64,000 bases of DNA from an uncultured Myxococcales bacterium (GTDB lineage Bacteria > Myxococcota_A > Polyangia > Polyangiales > Polyangiaceae). Location of the stretch: positions 1 to 64,000 of the forward strand of contig CALMUT010000276.1 in assembly GCA_937872925.1 (NCBI GenBank), written 5' to 3'. This document shows positions 34,589 through 43,702 of this stretch, in pieces (positions within the stretch are counted from its first letter, which is position 1; every line of letters begins with the position of its first letter). The notes beneath the pieces are model-generated. The model was given only the letters and a program-made list of their open reading frames with translations. It was not told the origin of the DNA and did not search any database. Made by a program: the position numbers and the translations under genes.

Positions 34589-36253
34589 ATGGCTCACGAC
34601 GTGTTGGTCATCGGCGGCGGGCCGGCTGGGTGCACTGCGGCCGCGCTGCTGGCCAAGGCGGGGCACGATGTGCTGCTTGTCGAAGCCGCTGCGCAGCCAC
34701 GCATCCACCTCGGAGAGAGCCTCTTGCCCGGCATCGTGCCGATCCTCGAGGAGATGGGGGCACTGTCCGAGGTCGAATCAGCCGGCTTCTCGAAGAAGAC
34801 AGGCACCACCCACTGGCAGTGGGGGCGCACGCCGGCTTGGGATCTATGGTTTTCCGACACCGATCAATTCGACCACGCCTGGTTGGTGGAGCGAGCGCGG
34901 TTCGACGAGATATTGTTTCGTTGCGCGGAGCGCGCGGGCGCAGCGGTGCGGGAGCATACGCGAGCCTGTGCGCCGATACTCGATGGGCAGCGGGTCGTGG
35001 GCGCGCGCATCCAAGTGCGCGGCGCCGACGCAGAGCAGGACGTGCACGCGCGCTTCGTGATCGACGCAAGCGGCCAGAACGCGCTGCTATCGAAGGGCCG
35101 CAAGCTGCGCGAGCACATCGACGGACTCAGGCATCAAGCTTCCTGGGCGCACTACGCCGGAGCGGGACGCCTTTCGCCGCCTCGAGAAAACCAAGCGCTC
35201 TTCGTTGCTGAGAACGGATATTGGCTTTGGCTGTTCCCCCTAGCGAATGACAGGGTCTCCGTCGGCATGGTGCGGCTCGACGGGACGGATCACCCGTCGG
35301 CGCGGGACGCCGCCTTTGAAGCAGGTGTCGCCCAAAGCGAAGCGTTCATGCAAGTGCTCGGTCGCGCCGCGCGCCGCGTCACTCCCATACGCCACGAGCG
35401 CGACTTCACCTATCGCATGCGCGAAGTTGCCGGTGCGGGCTTCCTTGCGGTGGGTGACGCTTCCGGATTCATTGACCCGGTGCTTTCTACCGGTGTCTTT
35501 CTTGCGATGCATGCGGCGCGGCATGCCGCAAGTCTGGTCAGCGAGGTGTTGCGGGCAAGGGTAGCGGAGCAGCTGGCTCTTGAGCGCTACACAAAGCACC
35601 ACCGTCAGCTATTCGGTGACTTGCTGCGTATGGTGCGCTTCTACTATCAGCAGAACCTGGGGCGCGACGACTACTTCTGGGAATCTAAGCGCATTCTGCT
35701 ACGCGAAGACACCCGCCTGAAGCCGCAGAAGGCCTTTTTGATCCTCACCAGTGGCCTGGTGCAGAATCTCGCACTGACGGACGCAAGCGAGCGCGCCTTG
35801 GCTCGGCGCAGTCGTTCCATCTCCGGGGGCAGGAACCTGGTCGCCAGCACTCATGGCCCCGGGCATGGCGACGTCGTGGTGGGTGGATCGAAAGGGTACG
35901 CTGACAGCGATGGCGGCTTAGGTTTTGTGTGCGTGCATCTGCGCTACGAAGACGGCAGTGAACGCCCTGCGCAACTCTACTTGCTCGTGGAACCCACCGA
36001 CCCGAGCGCCCCGAGCCTGTTTCGTACCGCGCACTTTGACGTCAACTGCCTCGCGCCCCGCTACAACAACGATCCCATCGCACATCCGCCTCTTGAGCCC
36101 CATTTGCGTGGCGTACACGAGCGGCTGTGCGCGCTGGATACGCACGAGACGCCCAGCGTGGGCGCTCTGTGGAGCGCCCGCCAAACACAGTTCGTTCAGA
36201 TCTTCGCTGACCTGCCTGAGCAGTTTGAACTCGTGCGTGTCTTTGGGGAATGA
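34589..36253 (+). CDS. FAD-dependent halogenase-like protein with C-terminal extension
   Basis: A 554-residue flavoprotein of the tryptophan-halogenase-like family. It has GGGPAG (9-14), HLGESLLP (40-47), a Lys in GFSKKTGTTHWQWG (66-79) matching the conserved halogenase/reductase segment, the WxWxxP motif WLWLFP (212-217) and GDASGFIDPVLSTGVF (289-304). Residues beyond about 420 are an extra domain of unknown type. Family members are halogenases, but some are plain monooxygenases or reductases. It closes the Tat/radical SAM/HxsD-like run, suggesting chlorination, bromination or hydroxylation of the same product. Confidence 0.8.
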   Translation: MAHDVLVIGGGPAGCTAAALLAKAGHDVLLVEAAAQPRIHLGESLLPGIVPILEEMGALSEVESAGFSKKTGTTHWQWGRTPAWDLWFSDTDQFDHAWLVERARFDEILFRCAERAGAAVREHTRACAPILDGQRVVGARIQVRGADAEQDVHARFVIDASGQNALLSKGRKLREHIDGLRHQASWAHYAGAGRLSPPRENQALFVAENGYWLWLFPLANDRVSVGMVRLDGTDHPSARDAAFEAGVAQSEAFMQVLGRAARRVTPIRHERDFTYRMREVAGAGFLAVGDASGFIDPVLSTGVFLAMHAARHAASLVSEVLRARVAEQLALERYTKHHRQLFGDLLRMVRFYYQQNLGRDDYFWESKRILLREDTRLKPQKAFLILTSGLVQNLALTDASERALARRSRSISGGRNLVASTHGPGHGDVVVGGSKGYADSDGGLGFVCVHLRYEDGSERPAQLYLLVEPTDPSAPSLFRTAHFDVNCLAPRYNNDPIAHPPLEPHLRGVHERLCALDTHETPSVGALWSARQTQFVQIFADLPEQFELVRVFGE

Positions 36254-36305
36254 CGGGCGTCCTGGGGCGGTGGGTCAGGTTCGCTTTGGGGTACGGGCAG
36301 AGCAT

Positions 36306-38585
36306 TCACTGCATCCGACCCGCGTATTCCGGCGGCGCGGCAAAGCTCTGCTGCACGTCGAAGCCTACCCAGCGCACCCGTGCCTCGCCCGCGTCGTCCA
36401 GACTGGGCAGGGCCAGCGTACGTTCGATGACGTAGTCTTGGGCGCGGCGTAGATCAGCGGCGGACATGCTGCTCGTGTGTGTGACGCGGTAGTATCGCTG
36501 CGCATCGACGCCTAATCCGTGCACCGCACGATGCAAGTGCAACTGCGTGCCGGGAAGGACCAACAGCCGATTCACGACAACGCGCGCGGCATCGAAGGAA
36601 AGCACCCGGTCAAAGCTGTTCTGAAATGACTCAAGGGTTTCCCCTGGAAGCCCCAGGATCATCGACAGCTCTAGCGGGCCCGCGCCGGAGAAGGTCTTCA
36701 GGGCACGCTCAATATGCTGCAGGCGCGTGCCTCGCTTCATGGGTGCAAAGGTGTCTGGGGAGAGCGATTGCACGCCGAAATGCAGCGCACCCACAGGCAC
36801 GCCACGCAGCGCTTCGCGTTGGCTGTCGCGTGCCAGGGACGGATAGAGTTGAAAGCCGTAGCGCAGCTTCCCATTCGGATCGCCGCGGCGGATGGCCTCG
36901 CAGGTGCGGGCAAATGCGGCGTCCGTAACGTTGGCGGTGCTGGCGCCTGCGTCAATCCATTGGGACTCGGGCCACGCCACCACGGCGGCAATCTCCGATG
37001 CGAGGCGATCGCTGCCTCGCAACTGCATCCTGCCCTCGCGACTCTGTTTGGCGTCGCTACAGAACGCGCAGCTGAAGATACACCCTCGCGCCATTTCGAT
37101 CGTGGGGCGTGCGACGCGATACACGGTTCCTTCCAAGTACGGCGAGGGAAAGTCGTCCAAGCTGGGAACGAGGGCAGGGGGGCCGTGCTCTACCTGGCCG
37201 TCGTGCACCGTGAAAAGTCCCGGCATCCCCCGGGGGATCCGCCGGGGCACGTTCTGCCTGAGTAGCGTGCGAGTCAGATCGACCAGGGTGTGCTCTCCGG
37301 AGCCGTGCGCTATGGCGTCCACGGCGTCCCACCAAGAAAACCAGCTCGCGTCCTGATTCAAAAACGCAAAGGACACCCCTCCCCACACGATGGGGGCGGC
37401 TAGCTTTCGCGCTTTCAGCAGTCGGCTGACGGCGCCGCATTGCGCGAGGTTCCAGCTGTATGCAGAGAGGCCGACCAGGTCCGGTTGCGCCGCTTGGATG
37501 GCGTCGGCCGCGGCTTTGTCTGACAGGCCCACCAGGAACAGAATGTCGACGTCGACCCGTTCGGCGAGCTCGGGTTGAGAGAGCACTGCTGCGCGGAGGT
37601 ACTCGCACGCGCCGGGACCATAACCCCAGGTTGCTTCGGAGAGGTTGATCAGCACCAGGCGAAAGCGCCCAGGGCGCTTCGCGACAGCATTCTTGTGAAA
37701 TGCTGGGTGCGCGTCCGTGCGGGGCGGTGTCGCCTGGGCAACGGAAGCCGCCAGGGGCACCAGCGCGTCGTCTCCGTGGCGATCCAGGTACCATGCCGGC
37801 AGACCGCCGCATTGCGCCGCCGCGCCGCAGGTCTGACAAGGCGCGGAGAGTTTCATGCCCGGAGCGCGCCGTTGCACGACCGCTTTTTCGCGTGCTGCTT
37901 CCGGCAGCGCACACAGCGGGATCCCACTTTCCGGTGCGAACCGGAGCTCTGCGCCGATTGCTTGGGTCTGCTGCACAGCCGCCAGCAGGCGGCCGCGCAG
38001 TTGCGCCAGGTCTTCGCACAGAAAGTCTTGCGCTTCCGATCCGGGGGGTACAGCGCGCGGCAAGGATAGCTCCACGGTGTTCACCCCGCCTGCGTGTGTG
38101 TTTGCAGATCTGAGCAGCGCGGCGGCGTCCTGCTTCTCAGCGGAGAGAAAGACGATGCGCAGAGAAATGTCCAAGCCCGCGGCCCGCGCTTCGGCCAGAC
38201 CTTGCATCAATCGCCCATGGGCTCCGCTGCGTCCGCACACACGGTCATGAACGGTTGCGTCGTCGCTGTAGATAGTCACGACGACCTCGTCGAGGCCGGC
38301 CCGCGTCAGCGCAGCTGCCGCACCCGTTGCGGCTAGGCGCACGCCGTTAGTTTCGACGCAGACGCGGCTGTAGCCGGCCGCCTTGGCGCGGGCCACCCAC
38401 GTGGTTAGATCTGCGCGGCGCATGGGGTCGCAGCCAATCACCCGAAGCGTCGTGGCGCTGTCCCCGGGTTTCGGCAGCTGCGGCAGCGGTTGCGTGGCCG
38501 TGGCGCTGAGGGGGCCCGAGCAGAACCAGCACGAAAGATCGCACTGTGCCGGCAACCGAATGCTGTCGATTCTCTCGTCGCTCAC
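36306..38585 (-). CDS. Double radical SAM protein (SPASM-like domain, then B12-type domain)
   Basis: A 759-residue protein (locus E) with the domain order reversed relative to locus C. Domain 1 has C15xxxC19xxC22 (CDLSCWFC), then GCDPMRR (51-57) where GGEPT is expected. It ends with C225, C250xxC253 and C259 in the CQTCGAAAQCGG auxiliary-cluster motif. Residues 305-490 resemble a B12-binding domain (RLVLINLSEATW, VGLSAYSWNL, HGSGE). Domain 2 has C502xxxC506xxC509 (GCIFSCAFC), then LHFGVQSLS and LGLPGETLES. It is convergent with the halogenase-like gene and divergent from locus F. Confidence 0.9.
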   Translation of the reverse strand: MSDERIDSIRLPAQCDLSCWFCSGPLSATATQPLPQLPKPGDSATTLRVIGCDPMRRADLTTWVARAKAAGYSRVCVETNGVRLAATGAAAALTRAGLDEVVVTIYSDDATVHDRVCGRSGAHGRLMQGLAEARAAGLDISLRIVFLSAEKQDAAALLRSANTHAGGVNTVELSLPRAVPPGSEAQDFLCEDLAQLRGRLLAAVQQTQAIGAELRFAPESGIPLCALPEAAREKAVVQRRAPGMKLSAPCQTCGAAAQCGGLPAWYLDRHGDDALVPLAASVAQATPPRTDAHPAFHKNAVAKRPGRFRLVLINLSEATWGYGPGACEYLRAAVLSQPELAERVDVDILFLVGLSDKAAADAIQAAQPDLVGLSAYSWNLAQCGAVSRLLKARKLAAPIVWGGVSFAFLNQDASWFSWWDAVDAIAHGSGEHTLVDLTRTLLRQNVPRRIPRGMPGLFTVHDGQVEHGPPALVPSLDDFPSPYLEGTVYRVARPTIEMARGCIFSCAFCSDAKQSREGRMQLRGSDRLASEIAAVVAWPESQWIDAGASTANVTDAAFARTCEAIRRGDPNGKLRYGFQLYPSLARDSQREALRGVPVGALHFGVQSLSPDTFAPMKRGTRLQHIERALKTFSGAGPLELSMILGLPGETLESFQNSFDRVLSFDAARVVVNRLLVLPGTQLHLHRAVHGLGVDAQRYYRVTHTSSMSAADLRRAQDYVIERTLALPSLDDAGEARVRWVGFDVQQSFAAPPEYAGRMQ

Positions 38586-38629
38586 GGTGAAATCAGCATA
38601 GCGCAGACCCTCAGGCTACACTGCAACTG

Positions 38630-39535
38630 ATGGTTGAACGTCGCCTCCGCTGGCTGGAGATCAGTGCGGACTTCCAATGCAACAATCGTTGTGTTGGGTG
38701 CTATTCCGTGAGCGACGAGGGGGCTCAACGCATGTCCTCTCGGGACGTCGTCACCGAGCTATTCGCCGGTCGCGAGCGAGGCGCAACCTCACTTTGGCTC
38801 GGTGGTGGCGAGCCGACATTGCGCAAGGACCTGATCGGCATAGTGCGCAAGGCCCGCGAACTTGGCTACGAGCGCATCAAGCTCCAGACCAATGGCATGC
38901 TGCTTTCTTATCCAGAGTTCACCGACAAGATCGTGGACGCGGGCGTCACCGAAGTGAATTTCGCAATCAAGGGCGCGTCAGCCGCGTCTCATGATCGCCT
39001 CACGCGCACACCAGGCTGTCATGAGCTCATGTGCAAAGGCATTGCCGAAGCGCGGCGGCGTGGCCTGCGGATGGAAGGCGACTTGCTCGTTTATCGCAGT
39101 AACCAGAACGAGCTTGCCGAAATGGTGCAGAGCTACTTCGAGCTGGGACTCGCGCGCTTCAACGTTTGGCTGTTCTCGGCTACGGACCAGGGCGACAAGG
39201 ACCTCTCCGCTCAGGTGCCGCGACTGTCGGAAGTCGTGCCGGAGATCGTCCGAGCGATGGATCTGCGGCTCTCCAGCGAGCCGGAGTTCATCACCTCGCT
39301 GCATACGCCGCCTTGTGTCGTCCCGAGTCGCCACCACGCTTGCCTTTTCGATGCCAAGGCGCTGTCGCTCTGGGTTGCCAACCCCGGCGGCTACGGCTTC
39401 TTCCTGGAAGAGTCGCCGATCGAAGGCGGTCACTACCTGGAGCGATGTCAGAGCTGCCGCAGCCGCGTGGGTTGCGGTGGGATCCGCGCCGACTACTTAG
39501 CCATTTTCGGTGACAGTGAATTCCAGCCGCTGTAG
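38630..39535 (+). CDS. Radical SAM protein with C-terminal CxxC/C auxiliary motif
   Basis: A 301-residue protein (locus F): C17xxxC21xxC24 (CNNRCVGC), LGGGEPTLRKDL, and a C-terminal PPCVV...CQSCRSRVGCGGIRADYLAIFG, which matches loci E, H and J. It starts at ATG 38630, 44 bases from the divergent locus E. It is the first gene of a five-gene plus-strand run with two methyltransferases and locus G (gaps of 8, 62, overlap and 4 bases). Confidence 0.89.
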   Translation: MVERRLRWLEISADFQCNNRCVGCYSVSDEGAQRMSSRDVVTELFAGRERGATSLWLGGGEPTLRKDLIGIVRKARELGYERIKLQTNGMLLSYPEFTDKIVDAGVTEVNFAIKGASAASHDRLTRTPGCHELMCKGIAEARRRGLRMEGDLLVYRSNQNELAEMVQSYFELGLARFNVWLFSATDQGDKDLSAQVPRLSEVVPEIVRAMDLRLSSEPEFITSLHTPPCVVPSRHHACLFDAKALSLWVANPGGYGFFLEESPIEGGHYLERCQSCRSRVGCGGIRADYLAIFGDSEFQPL

Positions 39536-39543
39536 GCAACCGC

Positions 39544-40269
39544 ATGCTCTACGAAGCCGCCCTTGCCCGCGTTCACCATGAAGGCTTCGGCTTTCATGTG
39601 GACCGCACGGCGGGTGGGATCTTGGAGCTGCTGAGCAGTGCCGGAGTCGCGCCCGGTGCTCAGGTGTTAGACGTGGGCTGCGGCAGTGGGCTCCTTGCGG
39701 CGCGGCTGTGCAATGCTGGCTACAAAACCCTGGGAATCGACCCATCCCCATCGATGATCGCCATCGCGCGGGAGACAGCGCCCCGCGCGCAGCTGTCCGT
39801 GGCAGGACTGCCGGGTGCGGGACTGCCCCAAGTCGACGCCGTGGTCTCCACCGGTCATGTGCTTGCCTATCTGGAGTCGGCGGATGCCATTCTTACCGCC
39901 CTCGGCGAGCTCGCCGCCGCGCTCCGCCCTGGCGGGCTCTTGGCCGTAGACTTCATGACGCCGGCGTACTGCGAGCGGCGCGACATCAACGAAGTTGCCG
40001 CGAAGGTCCATGACGACTGGGGCATCATCGTGCGTTTCTCCCGGCCAAGTCCGGAGCGGTTTGTGCGCACCATCACCACGTACCTGCGTGAAGCTGAGGT
40101 GTATCGGCGCTTCGACGAGGTGCACACGAATGTCGCCGTTCCGGCGGAGCGCGCCGAGGCGGTGCTGCGCGCGGCGGGGCTAGAGGTGGAAGTGCGGCCC
40201 AATTTTGGCGGTGAGAGCTTGCCCCAGGGTTTGGTGGTGCTGGTGGCGCGCCGGCCCCCATCCGCCTGA
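39544..40269 (+). CDS. Class I SAM-dependent methyltransferase
   Basis: A 241-residue Methyltransf_25/UbiE-like enzyme: VLDVGCGSGLLAARL (motif I), TLGIDPSPSMIAIA (motif II), VDAVVSTGHVLAYL (motif IV) and RPGGLLAVDF. The C-terminal beta part (FVRTITTYLREAEVYRRF, QGLVVLVARR) is typical of small-molecule methyltransferases. It follows locus F by 8 bases. Substrate unknown. Confidence 0.88.
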   Translation: MLYEAALARVHHEGFGFHVDRTAGGILELLSSAGVAPGAQVLDVGCGSGLLAARLCNAGYKTLGIDPSPSMIAIARETAPRAQLSVAGLPGAGLPQVDAVVSTGHVLAYLESADAILTALGELAAALRPGGLLAVDFMTPAYCERRDINEVAAKVHDDWGIIVRFSRPSPERFVRTITTYLREAEVYRRFDEVHTNVAVPAERAEAVLRAAGLEVEVRPNFGGESLPQGLVVLVARRPPSA

Positions 40270-40331
40270 GCAGGGCGCGGCGGGAGACTATCCCTGACGC
40301 CGAAGGGGTGGCGCGCTAGGGTGTGCGAGTC

Positions 40332-40694
40332 ATGGCTTGGATCCGGATTGCTGCCGTCGTTGGCTTCTTGGGGGTTGCTTTGGGTGCCTTCGGCGCCCAC
40401 GGGCTGCGCGGCAAGGTGCCCGACAAGATGCTTTCTGCGTACGAGACCGGCGTGCTCTATCATCTGATCCACGCGGTTGCCATTCTTGCGCTTGCCCTGC
40501 ATGCCCACAGAGAGCAACGAAGCGTGTCTGCGCCCGCCGGCGCAATGCTCACGGGCGTCGTGCTCTTCTCGGGGTCGCTGTATCTCATGGCCATCACAGG
40601 CATCACGCGTTTCGGCATGATCACGCCTTTCGGGGGCGTCGCATTTCTGGTGGGTTGGTCTTTAGTATTTGTGAAGCTCGGTCGTGCATCATGA
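40332..40694 (+). CDS. DUF423 small membrane protein
   Basis: A 120-residue protein with four membrane helices and the family signatures GVALGAFGAHGLRGK, YETGVLYHLIHA, LFSGSLYLMA and ITPFGGVAFLVGW. The family (YgdD type) is widespread and functionally unknown. GTG 40323 is a longer start alternative. The stop overlaps the next methyltransferase start by ATGA. Confidence 0.9.
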   Translation: MAWIRIAAVVGFLGVALGAFGAHGLRGKVPDKMLSAYETGVLYHLIHAVAILALALHAHREQRSVSAPAGAMLTGVVLFSGSLYLMAITGITRFGMITPFGGVAFLVGWSLVFVKLGRAS

Positions 40695-41329
40695 GTCAGC
40701 GCGGTACCTTCAAGACGGCACTTGGCCACTTCAATAGCTGGTGTCTGTCGCGCCTGGACGGCCCGATGCATCGCGCGCTGGGCGAGCGCAAGCGCGCGAT
40801 GTTTGCAGACTTGCCAGAGCGGATCCTGGAGATTGGCCCGGGTCTGGGTGCGAACTTCCGCTACTACGCGCCGGGCACTCACGTCGTCGCCTTAGAGCCG
40901 AGCCCGTTCATGCACGACGCTCTACGCAGCGCAGCACTGCGTTACGATCTCTCCCTGGAAATCGTGGAGAGCTGGGCTGAGAAGCTGTCCCTCGAAGAGG
41001 CAAGTGTGGATGCCGTTGTGGGCACGCTGCTGCTGTGTTCTGTACGTGCGCCCAAGCAAGTCATGGCTCAGGTGCGTCGAGTGCTCAAACCTGGAGGCAA
41101 GTTCGTGTTCCTGGAGCATGTCGCTGCACCAGCCGGTAGTGCGCGGCGCTTGGTGCAAGGCGCCCTGGCGCCGCCCTGGCGGGTGCTTTTCGAGGGCTGC
41201 GAGCCGAACCGAAATACCCGTGCCTTGATCGAGAGCTCGGGGTTTTCTCAAGTGCACGTTGACGAGTACGTGGCGCGCTCGCCCTACTATCCGATCAACT
41301 CCCAGATCGCCGGCTGGGCCGCCAAGTAA
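40691..41329 (+). CDS. Class I methyltransferase (METTL7/UbiE-like)
   Basis: A 212-residue enzyme from ATG 40691, overlapping the DUF423 stop. It shows ILEIGPGLGANFRYY (motif I), VVALEPSPFMHDALR (motif II), VDAVVGTLLLCSV and LKPGGKFVFLEHVAAP, then a Cys-containing CEPNRNTRALIESSGF, as in membrane-associated METTL7-like proteins. It ends 4 bases before locus G. Confidence 0.87.
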   Translation: MSQRGTFKTALGHFNSWCLSRLDGPMHRALGERKRAMFADLPERILEIGPGLGANFRYYAPGTHVVALEPSPFMHDALRSAALRYDLSLEIVESWAEKLSLEEASVDAVVGTLLLCSVRAPKQVMAQVRRVLKPGGKFVFLEHVAAPAGSARRLVQGALAPPWRVLFEGCEPNRNTRALIESSGFSQVHVDEYVARSPYYPINSQIAGWAAK

Positions 41330-41333
41330 CGCC

Positions 41334-43616
41334 ATGCGCATCGCCTTTGTCATCTTTCATGGCGAGGAGCGTTACGGGTTCTTTGACGATACGTTTGTCT
41401 CGTTACTCTGTGCGGACGCGCGCCGCAGCGGACACCCTGCCGAAGTTGTGCATGTCTTCTTCGACGGGGGTGACGCGGGCAGGGACGCCAGCGTGCGTGA
41501 ATTGTTTCGAAACTGGCTCGCGGAGCAGGGCACGGAGCTGCTGGTTTGCGAACGCGCCGTCGACGCCGCTTCCCTCGCAGAGTTCGCGGCCGCGCCTGGC
41601 AAAACCCTGCTTCAAGTGACTCGTGGCGACTCTCTGGACCCGGCGCCCGGGGCGCAGTTCATTCTCGGTGCGTTGCCTGGACTAACCAGCCGCGGTCGTG
41701 TCGCGCGCACCCCGTTGACTGCAGACCTACGCCACGGTTTCCGAGCATTCCTGCGCTCGAGCGCCGGCGCCGGCTCTTTCGCAGACGTGCCCGGATTGTG
41801 CCGGATCCGCGGCGATTCGCTGATCCCCTGCGCGGAGGTGGTGACCACGGACGAAAGCTGGCCGTTCGATCCAGTCGTCGACCACCAGGTGCTCGCGCTG
41901 CGCGCGCTCGAGCCTGCGACGCACAAGACCGTCTTCGGCAACGTGGGGTGTCCGTATTCCCGAGACCCGTACCTGCTGCCGCACTACAGGGGTGCCGAGG
42001 CGCCCGATCACGTCGGTCTCAGCCGACTGGGCTGCGCTTTCTGCCCCATGGGCGGCGACTACCAAGTGCGGGGCGACGCCGACGTGGTCCGCGGCATTGT
42101 CCAGCAGGCTCGGTACTTCGTGGACGCATTGCCACAGCTTCAGTCCTTGCTCATCTCGGACCAGGCCCCGCTACGCTATCTGTCAGAGCTGATGCGCTCC
42201 GCGGCAGTCGCGGGCATGCGTCCGCTGCGATGGATGTTTCCGTGCCGGGCAGAAGCCTTGCTCCGGGAGACTGAGGCCCTGACCGAAGCGCTGACCGCGG
42301 CGCGGGCTTCGGGACAAATGCTCGAGTGCTATCTCGTCGGATTTGAGTCGTTTTGTCAACGCGAGCTCGACCGCTACAACAAGGGAGTGCAAGTGGCTGA
42401 GCTGGTGCAGAGCGTGGAGCGCATGCGCAGCCTCAAAGCCGAGTTTCCCGAGACCTTTGAATACGCTCGGGCTCGAGGACACAGCCTGGTGCTATTCAAC
42501 CCCTGGACGTCGCCCGAGGACGTACTCGAGAGCGCGCACGTGATGCGCGCCCACGGCCTGTGTGAGCTTTTCGACGAACCCTTTCGCAATCGGCTGCGCC
42601 TTTATGCGGATTTGCCCATCACCTACGCTGCAAAACGCGACGGTGCCCTCAGCGTCGGAGAGCAGCTGGGTTCCGGGGCCGGGCGCCGCAAGGGATACAG
42701 CCTCGAGACTCCCTGGCGGTTCTTGGATGCGCGGACCCCGCGCCTGACCGAAAGTGCAGAGCTGCTTCAGGAACAACTCGGTAGTGGATCTGCCTTATCC
42801 CAGCTGTTCGCAGCCGCGCAGTACGCGAAGTGCCCCAGCGCCTCTGGGCGCACCGAGTTGTCCAAGGAACTCGCCGCATTGAAGGCTGCGGTTGACGCGC
42901 TGCTGCACGATGACCGGCGTCCGCCCCAGCTGGGCCGTGCCAGCACGATGCCCGCTGCACCAGTTCTGTTTGCGGGCGACTGCAACAACGGCTGCGCAGC
43001 TTGTCCGAATCGCGACCACTACCTTTCCGACGCCGCAGAGGCCGTCTTCGATCGCGTGCGCTCCGCACGCCGTTCTGGTGAAGCGGTGCTCTTCGCCGGG
43101 CGGGAGCCGACGCTGCATCTGTCGTTGCTGGACCTGCTCGAGGCCGCGCGGGGGCCAGATGGGCGGGCGGTGGGCATGGTCAGCAATGCCCGGCGCTTCT
43201 GTTACGAAGCGTTCACCTCGGCGTGTGTCCGCGCGGGGCTTTCCGGCGTCAGTGTTAAACTCTTCGCCTCTAGCGAGTCTGATTCCGACGCGATCAGTCG
43301 CTGCCCTGGCGCACAGCAACAAGCCTTGGCTGGACTCAGTGCGCTCGCTCGGCATGGGGTCGCCCTTGAGATCCGCGCGCCCATGAACCAACGGAACATC
43401 GGCAGGTTTGAGCGCTACGCTGACCTGGGCGCTCGGGTTGGCGCTTCGCTCAGAGTTGAATTTGCACTGGACGCGCTCGGACTGGAAAACCTCGGGCGCG
43501 CAAGGGACGCGTTGGGCGCGCTTGTCCAAGCGTGTGTGGCACGAGGGATCGCGTTGGAAGCCTCGCCGCTTTCCCTTGGAACGCGCGACTTCCGCTTCCT
43601 GCCTCGGTCGATCTAG
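41334..43616 (+). CDS. Double radical SAM protein with an atypical first cluster motif
   Basis: A 760-residue protein (locus G) from ATG 41334. The N-terminal 200 residues resemble a B12-binding region (MRIAFVIFHG). The first radical SAM domain has an unusual motif: C206 (VGCPYS), 27 intervening residues, then C234xxC237 (GCAFC). The barrel continues with ECYLVGFESF and LVLFNPWTSPED. Domain 2 has C550xxxC554xxC557 (CNNGCAACPNRD), FAGREPTLHLSL and GVSVKLFAS. No C-terminal auxiliary cluster is seen. Last gene of the F-G operon. The spacing oddity should be confirmed, but the sequence is in frame throughout. Confidence 0.85.
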   Translation: MRIAFVIFHGEERYGFFDDTFVSLLCADARRSGHPAEVVHVFFDGGDAGRDASVRELFRNWLAEQGTELLVCERAVDAASLAEFAAAPGKTLLQVTRGDSLDPAPGAQFILGALPGLTSRGRVARTPLTADLRHGFRAFLRSSAGAGSFADVPGLCRIRGDSLIPCAEVVTTDESWPFDPVVDHQVLALRALEPATHKTVFGNVGCPYSRDPYLLPHYRGAEAPDHVGLSRLGCAFCPMGGDYQVRGDADVVRGIVQQARYFVDALPQLQSLLISDQAPLRYLSELMRSAAVAGMRPLRWMFPCRAEALLRETEALTEALTAARASGQMLECYLVGFESFCQRELDRYNKGVQVAELVQSVERMRSLKAEFPETFEYARARGHSLVLFNPWTSPEDVLESAHVMRAHGLCELFDEPFRNRLRLYADLPITYAAKRDGALSVGEQLGSGAGRRKGYSLETPWRFLDARTPRLTESAELLQEQLGSGSALSQLFAAAQYAKCPSASGRTELSKELAALKAAVDALLHDDRRPPQLGRASTMPAAPVLFAGDCNNGCAACPNRDHYLSDAAEAVFDRVRSARRSGEAVLFAGREPTLHLSLLDLLEAARGPDGRAVGMVSNARRFCYEAFTSACVRAGLSGVSVKLFASSESDSDAISRCPGAQQQALAGLSALARHGVALEIRAPMNQRNIGRFERYADLGARVGASLRVEFALDALGLENLGRARDALGALVQACVARGIALEASPLSLGTRDFRFLPRSI

Positions 43617-43702
43617 ACTTGAGAAATCGCGAATTTACCCGACCTACCCCTCACGACTCGACCACCAGAAAGGCGCGGGGTGCGCTAGAGTTGCCGCGTC
43701 GC

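Noticed and set aside
37057-38019. A 320-codon minus-strand frame within locus E
   Set aside because: Same strand as locus E but another frame, with Arg-rich composition and no motif.
43532-43702. Longer start for the Cys-rich lipoprotein
   Set aside because: The extension lies inside the end of locus G and hides the lipoprotein signal.
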